NCBI GenBank assembly: GCA_017881055.1 | Contig: JADGRF010000164.1 | Span: 1 to 32,192, forward strand | Reading direction: 5' to 3' | Source: Sandaracinaceae bacterium | GTDB lineage: Bacteria; Myxococcota_A; Polyangia; Polyangiales; JAFGIB01 | DNA length: 32,192 nucleotides | Part shown: piece by piece, positions 9,874-18,119 of the stretch | Numbering within the stretch: position 1 is the stretch's first letter | How the letters are laid out: the number at the start of each line of letters is the position of its first letter | Notes under the pieces: model-generated | The model's database searches: none | Told to the model about the DNA's origin: nothing | What the model saw: the letters and a program-made list of their open reading frames with translations, nothing else | Position numbers and translations under genes: made by a program

Positions 9874-10692
9874 TCACTGCGTGCCGGGCCACTTCGACAC
9901 GCTCGGCAGCTTGCTCGACTTGCCGAGCAGACGGCCTTGACCGAGCGGCACGCCACAATCGACGAGTGCACGCAGATCGGCTTCGGCGTGGACGCCCTTG
10001 CCGATCACCTGCGCGCCCAGCTCCGCGCACATGCGCGCGATGCCCGCCACGACAGTGCGCTTGCGTGGCTGGGCGTGCAGGTCGCGAACCAGCTCGGCGT
10101 CGAGCTTCACGAACGCGGGCGTGAGCGTGCACAGCTGCGCGACGTTGGATGCGCCGGCACCAAAGTCGTCGAGCACGACCGAGACTCCGCTGCGCGAGCT
10201 GACCTCGAGCAGCACATGCATGCTGGTGGCGGCGTACGAGGCTTGATCGATTTGCAAGAACACCTCGGCGTCGTGACTCGAGATCGGGTCGTCAGGGCGG
10301 ATCAACCACGACTCCTTGAGCTCGTGCGGATGCACGCCGATGAAGATCGGGGCGCTCGGGCATTCAGTGAAGGCGATGCGCCGCACCGCGCGGCCCAGCT
10401 CGCCCACCTTCTTCTCGAAGATCGCGCGCGCGAACAGCTCCTCGGTCTCGCTCAGGCCTTCGGCGGTGCAGTACGGCAGCGCCTCGAATGCGAACGTGCG
10501 ACCGCTGCGTAGCGAGACGATGGGACGGAAGCGCGCGGTCAGCGTGTCGAGCGCGATCGAGCCGACCAACGCATCGAAGCGAGTCTCCTCGAGATAGGGA
10601 GCAGGCTGGGTCGGCGCCTCGTGAACACCACTGACTTGTGCCGGACCGTAGTTCGCTGTCGTCGCTTCGTGCTGCTCGCGGTACGATCGCAT
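9874..10692 (-). CDS. degenerate EAL-domain protein, probably non-catalytic
   Basis: This 272-residue protein has an EAL domain (about 45-258), the fold of cyclic-di-GMP phosphodiesterases. Kept: EAL itself at 70-72, DDFG at 175-178, K196 in VKLD and Q252 in GQGRLLG. Apparently lost: the metal-binding Asn (FIGVHPHE near 118-124), the Glu of the usual LEITE motif (LQIDQ, Q147) and the Glu of EGVE (GKGVH, about K232). The loss of several metal ligands suggests it binds c-di-GMP or a partner rather than hydrolysing it. It has no GGDEF, PAS or receiver domain; the first 35 residues are low in structure. I chose the ATG at 10692, preceded by GGAAGAAG, over the ATG at 10707 whose codon lies in the same CATG as the divergent gene's start. 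It converges on the HU-like gene. Confidence 0.8.
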   Translation of the reverse strand: MRSYREQHEATTANYGPAQVSGVHEAPTQPAPYLEETRFDALVGSIALDTLTARFRPIVSLRSGRTFAFEALPYCTAEGLSETEELFARAIFEKKVGELGRAVRRIAFTECPSAPIFIGVHPHELKESWLIRPDDPISSHDAEVFLQIDQASYAATSMHVLLEVSSRSGVSVVLDDFGAGASNVAQLCTLTPAFVKLDAELVRDLHAQPRKRTVVAGIARMCAELGAQVIGKGVHAEADLRALVDCGVPLGQGRLLGKSSKLPSVSKWPGTQ

Positions 10693-10705
10693 CCGGACTT
10701 CTTCC

Positions 10706-11731
10706 ATGGGAAAGGCTAGGCGATCACGGACACCCCCACAAGCCGAGCGCGGCAAACGTGAGCGCGCGCGCTGGACATGTAGCCCCGTGTACGGTGCGCT
10801 CGGGCTTTGGACGTTGCTGTCCGTGATCGCGTCGTTCGGCTGCGAAGATCGGCAACCTGCAGCGGTGACATACGCGCCGACAGCGCCTGCGCCAGCCAAA
10901 ACGAGCGCGCCGCCGAGCCCGATGCCGTCTCCGTCAGCTGGAACCATGGATGCGATCCGCGCCGAGCTCGAGGCCACGGACCACGCTCTCGCGGACGGGT
11001 GCATGAAAGGTGACCAAAAGACCTGCGTGAGCTGGGGCGAGCGGCTACGCCGCAAAGCCAAGGCCACGAGCGTGGAGCTGGAGCACGCCATGACGCTGTT
11101 TCAGAACGCCTGCGACCGAAAAGTCGCCGATGGCTGCGCCGGCCTCGGCAGCATGTATCAGGAGGGCGCATTCGTGACGCGCAACCTGCCGCGCGCCGTG
11201 CTCTTGTTCCGCAGCGCATGCGAGGCGAAGTCTGCACGCGCCTGCAGCCGCTTGGGCGCCCTGTACGCACGCGGCGAGGGCGTGGAGCGCGATACGCAGC
11301 GCGCGCTCGCGTATTCGGAGCAGGGCTGCACCGGCGGCGACGGCCTGGGCTGTGTGAACCTGGGCCTGATGTACCAACACGCGGACGGCGTGCCAGCTGA
11401 CACCAAGCACGCGTTCGAGCTGTACACCAAGGCGTGCGGGCTCGTGGACGGCCGCGGCTGCCGCCTGCTCGGCGCACTGTACGCGCAAGGCGGCGCCGGC
11501 CAGGACGCGAATCCGACGCTGGCTGTGATGTTCAGCGAGCGTGCCTGCCGACTTGGTGACGCGACGGGCTGCGGCAACGCGGGCATGAACGCCCAGCTCG
11601 GCTTCGGCACCGCGCAGGACCCGCCGCGCGCGGCACGGCTCTACCAAGCCGCCTGCGATCTGGGCGAAGCGCGCTTCTGCGAGCTCGTGAAGCGCATCGA
11701 CGCCCAAACCGCAGCGAACAAGCCAAACTGA
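10706..11731 (+). CDS. Cys-rich Sel1-repeat lipoprotein
   Basis: A 341-residue exported protein. An Arg-rich N-terminus and hydrophobic stretch (about 28-45) end in SFGC, so C46 could be lipidated, though the lipobox is not canonical (Ser at -3). After a Pro/Ala/Thr-rich linker (about 50-80) come about six Sel1-like repeats of about 36 residues (about 90-330), each with Cys pairs spaced as in NACDRKVADGC. Disulfide-linked Sel1 repeats of this kind are known from Helicobacter cysteine-rich proteins and are scaffolds for protein binding. The ATG at 10706 shares a CATG with a possible start of the divergent EAL gene; no ribosome-binding site is visible, so a different start (for example the GTG near 10787) is possible. 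It is followed after 11 bp by a TonB-receptor-like gene, so the two are likely co-transcribed. Confidence 0.83.
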   Translation: MGKARRSRTPPQAERGKRERARWTCSPVYGALGLWTLLSVIASFGCEDRQPAAVTYAPTAPAPAKTSAPPSPMPSPSAGTMDAIRAELEATDHALADGCMKGDQKTCVSWGERLRRKAKATSVELEHAMTLFQNACDRKVADGCAGLGSMYQEGAFVTRNLPRAVLLFRSACEAKSARACSRLGALYARGEGVERDTQRALAYSEQGCTGGDGLGCVNLGLMYQHADGVPADTKHAFELYTKACGLVDGRGCRLLGALYAQGGAGQDANPTLAVMFSERACRLGDATGCGNAGMNAQLGFGTAQDPPRAARLYQAACDLGEARFCELVKRIDAQTAANKPN

Positions 11732-11742
11732 GCGGGGCTGCG

Positions 11743-13809
11743 GTGCAGAGAAGGCGGAAGACGGCGTACGCGCTCGGACTCGCGTTGCCGTTCGCCCTGC
11801 TGGCATTGGTATCAGCCGCTCGTGCGCAAGATGTTGCGGTGCCTGCGCCAGCTGCAATTGACGACACCAGCACCGAGCTGCCCAGCTACGGCGCACGAGC
11901 CCGCGTACGCACGCCCGAGGAGCAGCCGCGTGCCTTGAATGCACCGGAAGCGGCGCAGCTGACCGAGGAGCAGGGTAGCTCGTTTTCGCTGCTCGAGGTC
12001 ATGCCGGGGGCAGTGCCGGTGTTCAGCGGCGTGCCGTACGTGATGGTGCGGGGTGCGCCGCCTTCCGGGACGCGCACGTACTACGATGGCGTGCCGCTGC
12101 CCACGCTGTTTCACGTCGCGCTGATGCCCGCGCTCGTCAGCCCGCACTTGCTCGGCGCGATGAGCTTGTATCCCGCAGTGAGCCCCGCGCGTTACGGCCA
12201 GAAGCTGGGCGGAGCGTTCGTGGTCGACTCCCCGGCGCTAGAGCCGGGCGTCACGACGCGCGAAGTCGAGCTGTCCTTGCTCGACAGCTCGGGCTATCTG
12301 CAAGCCCCGGCGGGTGACGCGACATTCGCTGCAGCCTGGCGCGTCGGTGATCCCAGCCTCGCGCTGGCGGCGCTCGGGTCGCCCGCACGACTTGCCTACT
12401 ACGACTATCAGCTGCGCTATGAACGGCGCGCGCCGTCGGGTGATCGTCTGCTCGTGCTCGCGCTCGGAGCCGGGGACCGCTTCGGGGACCGCGGCGCTCC
12501 CAAGGACGACATCTCCCTCGATTTTCAGCGCGCGCTCGTGCGTTACACCCGCGCCCTCCCCGGCGCCGAGATCGGCTCGGAGATCATGCTCGGCTACGAT
12601 GCCTCCACGCTCGGCCAAGAGCTGCACGGTCGAGCGGCGCGCGTCCGGCCGGGGATGTACATGGAGTGGCGCTCCGAGCACGTGCGCACGCGGGTCGGCG
12701 CGGATCTGTCTGCCGCAGTGGTTTCGATCGAGCGCAAACCGGTAGCGACCACGCAGGGGACGAATGCACTGACGCGCACGGCGGACTTCACACTCGACCC
12801 GCAGGACTTCCTCGATCAAGCACCGCTCGCGCATGTGCCGACACGCAGCGCGTTGGGCGCGTACGGAGAGCTGGAGCTGACGCCGGTGCCGCAACTGACG
12901 ACAGTGCTCGGCTTACGCTCGGATCTGTACATGGCAGGCAACGCGGGCGCCGCGGCGCTCGATCCCAGCGGACGGCTCACGTATCGGTTTTCGCACGAGC
13001 TGCGCGTGCATGCCGCCCTCGGCCTCGCGCATGCGCCGGTTGCATCGCCGATTCCGCTGCCCGGTCTCGACGACATCGCGTTCGATCGCGGCGTGCAGAG
13101 CGCGGTGCAGAGCGAGACGGGTCTCGGCATCGATCTCGGCGCGCACACGAAGGTCGACGGAACGCTGTTCTACGATCGCTTCCTCGACACGGTGTATCTG
13201 GAGCTGATTCTCGACTGCCAAGGCAACACCGATCCTGCCGCGGCACAGGCGGTGCTCGCGGCGTTACCGCGCGCGACTTCGATCTGCAGGAAAGCCGGTC
13301 TGCCGCGCGCGAATGGCAACACGTACGGCGCCGAGCTGTACCTGCGGCAGGACCTGAGTCAGCGGCTGTCGGGCTTTTTGTCCTACACGTTGTCGTTCTC
13401 GGATGCCACGGCGGCGGACGGCACGCACTTCACGCCGCAGTCCGACGTGCGTCACGTCGCGAACCTCGTCGGGCAATACGAGCTCGGTGCAGGCTGGAGC
13501 GCGGGCGTGCGCGTGCACTTTCGCAGCGGGAAGATGGGCGTCAACACGATCTTCGATGTGCCCAGCTCGAACTTCACGCGCGTCGAGCATCGCTTGCCAG
13601 CGTTCTTCCGCACCGACGTTCACGCGAGCTATCGGTTTCACACTGGGATCGGACGCATGGAGGCGAGCCTGTCGTGGCTGAACCTTACGTTCTCGCGCGA
13701 AGCGACCGGCCGCGACTGCGCGTTCAACGACAGCTTCGCGATCGAGTGCCGCGTCCACTACCAACCCGCGATCGTGCTGCCGAACGTCGCGCTGCGTGGC
13801 GAGCTTTGA
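11743..13809 (+). CDS. TonB-dependent receptor-like outer-membrane protein
   Basis: A 688-residue protein with a signal peptide (MQRRRK, hydrophobic core, cleavage near SAARAQ at about 29). Residues about 70-170 resemble a TonB-dependent plug: LLEVMPGAVPVF, VMVRGAPPSGTRTYYDGVPLP, LYPAVSPARYG and the GGAFVVDS end. The remainder, about 500 residues of alternating polar/hydrophobic strands, would be the 22-strand barrel. The usual terminal Phe is absent (ends in RGEL) and no clear TonB box was seen, so energy-coupled transport is uncertain. A Cys pair sits in a likely loop (LDCQGN ... TSICRK), with another near the end. It starts with GTG at 11743, 11 bp after the Sel1 gene, with a GGGG ribosome-binding sequence. 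No substrate can be named. It converges on the metalloprotease gene. Confidence 0.85.
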   Translation: MQRRRKTAYALGLALPFALLALVSAARAQDVAVPAPAAIDDTSTELPSYGARARVRTPEEQPRALNAPEAAQLTEEQGSSFSLLEVMPGAVPVFSGVPYVMVRGAPPSGTRTYYDGVPLPTLFHVALMPALVSPHLLGAMSLYPAVSPARYGQKLGGAFVVDSPALEPGVTTREVELSLLDSSGYLQAPAGDATFAAAWRVGDPSLALAALGSPARLAYYDYQLRYERRAPSGDRLLVLALGAGDRFGDRGAPKDDISLDFQRALVRYTRALPGAEIGSEIMLGYDASTLGQELHGRAARVRPGMYMEWRSEHVRTRVGADLSAAVVSIERKPVATTQGTNALTRTADFTLDPQDFLDQAPLAHVPTRSALGAYGELELTPVPQLTTVLGLRSDLYMAGNAGAAALDPSGRLTYRFSHELRVHAALGLAHAPVASPIPLPGLDDIAFDRGVQSAVQSETGLGIDLGAHTKVDGTLFYDRFLDTVYLELILDCQGNTDPAAAQAVLAALPRATSICRKAGLPRANGNTYGAELYLRQDLSQRLSGFLSYTLSFSDATAADGTHFTPQSDVRHVANLVGQYELGAGWSAGVRVHFRSGKMGVNTIFDVPSSNFTRVEHRLPAFFRTDVHASYRFHTGIGRMEASLSWLNLTFSREATGRDCAFNDSFAIECRVHYQPAIVLPNVALRGEL

Positions 13810-13837
13810 GCACATGCTCGCACCCGCGGCGCTCCAG

Positions 13838-13867
13838 CAGCATGCGCCCGGTGATCCGGCGCAGCTG
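13838..13867. terminator. hairpin between convergent TonB-receptor-like and metalloprotease genes
   Basis: CAGC-at-GCGCC, a 9-nt loop, GGCGC-a-GCTG: 5 and 4 bp separated by a small internal loop. It lies between the two stop codons. With no T-tract it is only a possible transcription stop. Confidence 0.4.
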
Positions 13868-13878
13868 ACAGCAAGTAA

Positions 13879-15546
13879 CTATCCGCCGTGCGTCCCCGTG
13901 GCGTGCGCTTCGGGCAAGTCTTCGTTGCAGATCCGAAAGCGTAGCCCGACGTCGATGCACGAGCAGTCATCGCCGAGCTGGCATGGACGCACACAGCGCG
14001 CCGTACTGCGATTGGCCGTGCGTGCCTGCAGGCAGAACGAGCCCAAGCCGCACTGACTCGTGTCCTCGCACAGGCTGCCCGGCAGCGCGGGTCCATCGAG
14101 CTCGCACGACCACGTCGCGTTGACGTCCCCGCGCGGCTGACACGACATCTCGTCCGGGCACTGATTCGCGACGCCCGGCGTGCACGCGCACGAGGTGGCA
14201 TCCAAGCACCGGAACCAGCCGCGGCGCAGGCTGAGATTACGTTGCGCTTCGGCCAGTTGGTCGGGTGTGAGCTCCTGCCGGCAGCCGATGTAGTAGCTCA
14301 TGATGTTCATCGGGTCCGGGCGCGCGCCGTCGCTCGGACAGACGATGTCGCAGACCTGCTCGCGCACGCACTGCGTGGGCCCAGGATCGAACGGCGTGTC
14401 GCAGATGCCGTCACCGGTCTCCTTGCAGACCGGCGCGTCCGAGCTGGCGACGGCGATCGAGTCCAGCGCTTGGTGCGTGTGGCACAGGCCCAAGTAGTGC
14501 CCCATCTCGTGCGCGAGCGTCTCGGGCTGCCGACCTTCCGGCAGCACGATCAGGCCGTCTGGAGGCGATGCGCGATCGGAGACGCGAATCCCACCGCAGT
14601 GGTTGTTCGGCAACGTGGATACGCCGCCCTTGGGCGGAGACATCAGCAAGTCTTCGACGTAGAGCACCGCGATGTAGAACTCGGGCAGCTCGTTGTGCGC
14701 GAGCTCCGCGGACGCTTGACGCAGGCGCTTGGGGCTGAAGAATCGGTACGCTTCCGAGGCGGTGTCGGTCTTCTCCCAGCGAAACACCGTGGGCGCGTAC
14801 ACGTGATTCAGAATCGCGAGCTCGGTCTGCATGCGCGCCTCGAGATTCTCCGGTGTGTAGCCCGCAGGCACGAACGCGACCAGCGGCACGTCGCTGCACA
14901 CGCCCTGCTCGTCGACGCGCCCATCGAGATCGTTGTCGTGACCGTCGCAAATCTCTTCGGTCGCCCGCTTTGGCAGCGTGACGTTCGCGACACCGCAGCG
15001 CGCGCCCTGGGGCGTCTGCGCGCACAGCGAGCCGCGCTTGGCACAGTCGATCTCTTGCCAGATTCCGTCGACGCAGCTGCGCAGGCGATTGCCCACGCAG
15101 CGCGGACCCTCCGTCCCCGAGCAGCCCGCGGGGTCCTGCGGCAGACACTGCGCGCCTTCAGTCGTGACCACGCAGCGCAGCGAGTGCGCAGCACAATCGA
15201 CCGTATACACCGCGTTGGCCACGCAGGCCTTCGCGACGTTGCCGTCGCACACTCCGAACGCACCGATACCGCCGCAGTGACTCTCCACGTCTTCGGGCGC
15301 GGCGGGTGGCCCGGCTGCTGTCAGCTGCGGCTTGACCGGCGCTGCAGGTGGATGAAGTTGCACGGGCGGCAGCGGCGCCGGCGCTGCTTGCGCTCCGGCA
15401 TCGAGCTCGGGCGCTGCCGAGCCCATCGGCGTAAACGTCACGGGCTGCTCGCGCACGTTCCACTTCAGAATCGCGAACAGGATCGCGAATGCGAACAGCA
15501 CGAGCAGCAGCGGAAAGGTGCTCGAGCGACGACGAGGTCCGGACAT
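13879..15546 (-). CDS. secreted/membrane-anchored pappalysin-like (M43-type) zinc metalloprotease
   Basis: A 555-residue protein with an N-terminal membrane anchor or uncleaved signal (about residues 11-27) and an Ala/Pro-rich spacer, then a Cys-rich region (about 90-190), a MopE-like acidic motif EICDGHDNDLDGRVDE near 197-212 (a calcium/metal-binding repeat common in myxobacteria), and the protease domain. The zinc site HEMGHYLGLCH runs 346-356 and matches the metzincin motif HExxHxxGxxH; MNIMSYY further on is the likely Met-turn. Intervening Cys residues and the GDGICDTPFDP segment fit M43 pappalysin-type proteases. A second Cys-rich tail (about 450-540) resembles other predatory-bacterium secreted proteins. 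The ATG at 15546 is 8 nt from a TATGCT -10-like box, so the message may be leaderless. The natural substrate is unknown. It is convergent with the TonB-receptor-like gene. Confidence 0.87.
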   Translation of the reverse strand: MSGPRRRSSTFPLLLVLFAFAILFAILKWNVREQPVTFTPMGSAAPELDAGAQAAPAPLPPVQLHPPAAPVKPQLTAAGPPAAPEDVESHCGGIGAFGVCDGNVAKACVANAVYTVDCAAHSLRCVVTTEGAQCLPQDPAGCSGTEGPRCVGNRLRSCVDGIWQEIDCAKRGSLCAQTPQGARCGVANVTLPKRATEEICDGHDNDLDGRVDEQGVCSDVPLVAFVPAGYTPENLEARMQTELAILNHVYAPTVFRWEKTDTASEAYRFFSPKRLRQASAELAHNELPEFYIAVLYVEDLLMSPPKGGVSTLPNNHCGGIRVSDRASPPDGLIVLPEGRQPETLAHEMGHYLGLCHTHQALDSIAVASSDAPVCKETGDGICDTPFDPGPTQCVREQVCDIVCPSDGARPDPMNIMSYYIGCRQELTPDQLAEAQRNLSLRRGWFRCLDATSCACTPGVANQCPDEMSCQPRGDVNATWSCELDGPALPGSLCEDTSQCGLGSFCLQARTANRSTARCVRPCQLGDDCSCIDVGLRFRICNEDLPEAHATGTHGG

Positions 15547-15554
15547 CGGTCGCT

Positions 15555-15576
15555 AGCATAGCGTCCGCGCGGACGC
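15555..15576 (-). promoter_or_regulatory. putative promoter with 16-bp palindromic operator upstream of the metalloprotease
   Basis: On the minus strand a perfect 16-bp palindrome GCGTCCGCGCGGACGC (15561-15576) abuts TATGCT (complement of 15555-15560), a good -10 match, which ends 8 nt before the ATG at 15546. A palindrome in the -10/-35 spacer is a typical repressor site. No matching -35 was recognised. Confidence 0.5.
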
Positions 15577-15665
15577 CGCGGCGTGCCGTTACTGGCCCGC
15601 GTGAGCCGAGCCGGCGGGGGCGTTGCCTGAAAGGGTCCGGGGCGCAACTTCAGCAGAGCAACGTA

Positions 15666-18119
15666 CTACGAAATGCGCAGCACCGCCGAAAGCCCGCCCG
15701 CGTCCGCGATCGTCGCATCGAGTAGGCCGATCAAACGGCGCGTCTCATCCAGCGCGCGCACGATCCCCATGTACCGCTCGATGTCCCGTCGCGACAGCTC
15801 ACGGCCCGCACGCGCGCGATCGAGCAGCCATTTGTGACACACCTGATAGCCCCCTACACGCTGCTCCCAGCTCGCGCGCGAGACAGCCTCGAAGCGATGC
15901 GCATCGTCGAGCTCGACGGTGACGAAGTCTGGGACCGGACTCTCCGGCGCCGCGAGGCGAGCAAGGTGCAACGTGCTGGGCTTCGCAGGGCAAGCCTGCG
16001 TGCTCACGTAGCGCGGTCCAGCCGTCGCGCTGAGATCGGTTTCTCCCAAGTGCACAGCGAGCAAGAGCTGCCCAAGCTCCGCCAGGGCATGGAGCAGCAA
16101 AGGCTCGCGGGCGAGCGCGACGCGCGGAAAGCCTTCGGCGAGCACCGAAGCATAACGCGCGCGGTACTCGGAGCTGTGCAAGAGGGCATAGATGCACGCG
16201 AACGCCACATCCCGCTCCACGGGCCCGAGGCGCTGCGACGAGAGCGCCGAACGCGGGAACGCGAAGCAGTTCACCGAGGTCTTGTTGGATAAGAAGATCA
16301 CGTCGGAGAAGAGCCGTGTGGCAAACACGTGTGCGAACCCGCCGTCGCGCGCAAAGCGGGTCGTCAGCAGCATCGGTTCGCCGTCGACGAGCTCGCGCAG
16401 ACGCCGCACCGGCCGCGTCCAAAGCCGCGGGTCGTCGTACACGAAGCGCGTGTCGAACGGCCGATACGCGTACGGGAGCACGCGCGACGGAAGAAACGGC
16501 TCAGCGAACGCGAGCAACCTGCGGGCCCCCTCGGTCTGGGCGAGCTCGGGCCGCGCGCGCAGCTCGGCGCGAAATGTGGAAAGCTTCGGAAGCAGCTCGT
16601 CTGCCTCGAACGCGATCAGGTGCGCGTCGTCTCCAGGCTTGGCGCCGATCGACGAGGCCGTGAACAGCTCATCGATCGGCAAGAGGCCCTGGTATTCCGC
16701 CGGTGGACGCGCACGCGGCACGAAGGAACGCAAGGAATCATCGGCCGCGAGCGACGAGAACGTGAGCCCGCTCGGTGAGTGCAGTTGACGCAGCTTGGAA
16801 GCGCGTGACCCGCGCAAGACCGCGTGGCTCACCGGCGCCGCGGAGAGGTCAGGTGCGCGCGTGAAGAAGCTGACCGCAATGCCCTGCCCGACACCAAACA
16901 CGTTCTCATCACGAGTCGCGGCGCGGCCACGAGCATAGCGCTTTGCGTTGCCCCCGAGATCGAGCACGTCGATGCGCGGGAAGGTCCGGCACAGACTCGC
17001 GCGCATGCCGCGGTGCAGGTGGCCGTCCAAGAACGTCGAGCTGGTCACGAGCCCGGAAGCGGCTGTCGCCTTCCTCCCGAGTAGGTGCTCCACCACGCGC
17101 ACGAAGCGGACGTAGTCATCCGCGAGCGGCTGCAGATTCTTCTCGGCACGCACAGGCTGCTTGTACGGTTCGAGCAGCGCTTCCCAATACGCGTTGCGAG
17201 TCGCGCCGCCGCGCGCATACGGCGGATTGCCGACGATCACATCCGCTGCGCCAAGCGCGGCCAGCGCCGGTGAGCGAGGGGCCGTGGTTTCCAGCTGCTC
17301 CACGAGCAAAAGCGCGTCCGCGCGATGAACGCCAACCCGTTCATGGCCCGTGGCTTCGTAGCCGGTCGCGGCGAGTGTGAGCCTCACCTGCAGCGTCGCC
17401 AGCGCGCAGGGGATGGGCATCACGTCGAGGCCAGCGAGCCTGGGTAACAGCTGCTCCGGAACGTAGCTTTGCCAGGCCTGCCGAATCTGGGACGCGGAGC
17501 GACCGCGCTCGCGTCCGCGTGCCGCAAGGCGCATGTGGACGAAGCGAATCAGCTCGCGCAGGAACACGCCGCTGCCCACCGCGGGGTCGAGCATGAATAC
17601 TGGCTCCTCGCCATCGTGAACGTCAGTTGCGAGGCCAGACGCTCGTCCAGAGAGTGTCCGTAGCCGCTGGTCCACTCCCGCGACCACGTACGCAACGAGC
17701 TCGCCCGGGGTGTAGTACACACCGCGAGCCTTGCGTTCGCGCGCGTCGAACGTGCCGAGAAATGGTTCATAGAACCCAAGCAAGACCTCGCTCGGTGTGC
17801 GTGCGTCGAGGGCGGTCGTCGCGAGGATGGCGATCGCGGCATCGACGAGCTCGACCAGCCCGCGCGGCTCACGCGCGAAAACAGCCTCGCCAACCACGCG
17901 ACCGAGCTCGTCGTCGGCGCCTGCTAGCAGTCGCACGACACTCTCGCGATCGAACGACGCATCCCCGCGCTGCAACGCCAAGAGGCGCGCCCCGAACAGG
18001 CCGCAGACCACGAGCTGCACACGCTCTGCGCTCCAAGAGCTTGCCTCAGCGTGCGTTTCCAGGAACGTACGCGCTCGAGTACCGAGCTCGCGTGCGAGCG
18101 CGCGTTCGGACAGGCTCAT
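15666..18119 (-). CDS. N6-adenine DNA methyltransferase, type ISP/DISARM-like, lacking nuclease and helicase
   Basis: An 817-residue cytosolic DNA methyltransferase. AdoMet motif I DPAVGSG is at 178-184 and catalytic NPPY at 298-301, marking a gamma-class N6-adenine enzyme; YTPGELV at 136-142 precedes motif I as in Eco57I/type I and ISP enzymes. The C-terminal half has PYAYRPFDTRFVYDD (about 558-572), characteristic of type ISP and related methyltransferase-specificity regions, so it probably selects its own target. The first 130 residues look helical and contain no PD-(D/E)XK nuclease; there is no helicase domain. Its ATG overlaps the upstream ATPase gene by 4 nt (ATGA), so it is translationally coupled to the Rad50/Mre11-like pair, the only nuclease in the unit. 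It could be the modification arm of a restriction-like system, or an orphan methyltransferase. Confidence 0.88.
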   Translation of the reverse strand: MSLSERALARELGTRARTFLETHAEASSWSAERVQLVVCGLFGARLLALQRGDASFDRESVVRLLAGADDELGRVVGEAVFAREPRGLVELVDAAIAILATTALDARTPSEVLLGFYEPFLGTFDARERKARGVYYTPGELVAYVVAGVDQRLRTLSGRASGLATDVHDGEEPVFMLDPAVGSGVFLRELIRFVHMRLAARGRERGRSASQIRQAWQSYVPEQLLPRLAGLDVMPIPCALATLQVRLTLAATGYEATGHERVGVHRADALLLVEQLETTAPRSPALAALGAADVIVGNPPYARGGATRNAYWEALLEPYKQPVRAEKNLQPLADDYVRFVRVVEHLLGRKATAASGLVTSSTFLDGHLHRGMRASLCRTFPRIDVLDLGGNAKRYARGRAATRDENVFGVGQGIAVSFFTRAPDLSAAPVSHAVLRGSRASKLRQLHSPSGLTFSSLAADDSLRSFVPRARPPAEYQGLLPIDELFTASSIGAKPGDDAHLIAFEADELLPKLSTFRAELRARPELAQTEGARRLLAFAEPFLPSRVLPYAYRPFDTRFVYDDPRLWTRPVRRLRELVDGEPMLLTTRFARDGGFAHVFATRLFSDVIFLSNKTSVNCFAFPRSALSSQRLGPVERDVAFACIYALLHSSEYRARYASVLAEGFPRVALAREPLLLHALAELGQLLLAVHLGETDLSATAGPRYVSTQACPAKPSTLHLARLAAPESPVPDFVTVELDDAHRFEAVSRASWEQRVGGYQVCHKWLLDRARAGRELSRRDIERYMGIVRALDETRRLIGLLDATIADAGGLSAVLRIS

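Noticed and set aside
14242..15561. Plus-strand open frame (439 codons) inside the metalloprotease gene
   Set aside because: Antisense to a gene with an intact zinc-protease motif; no recognisable domain.
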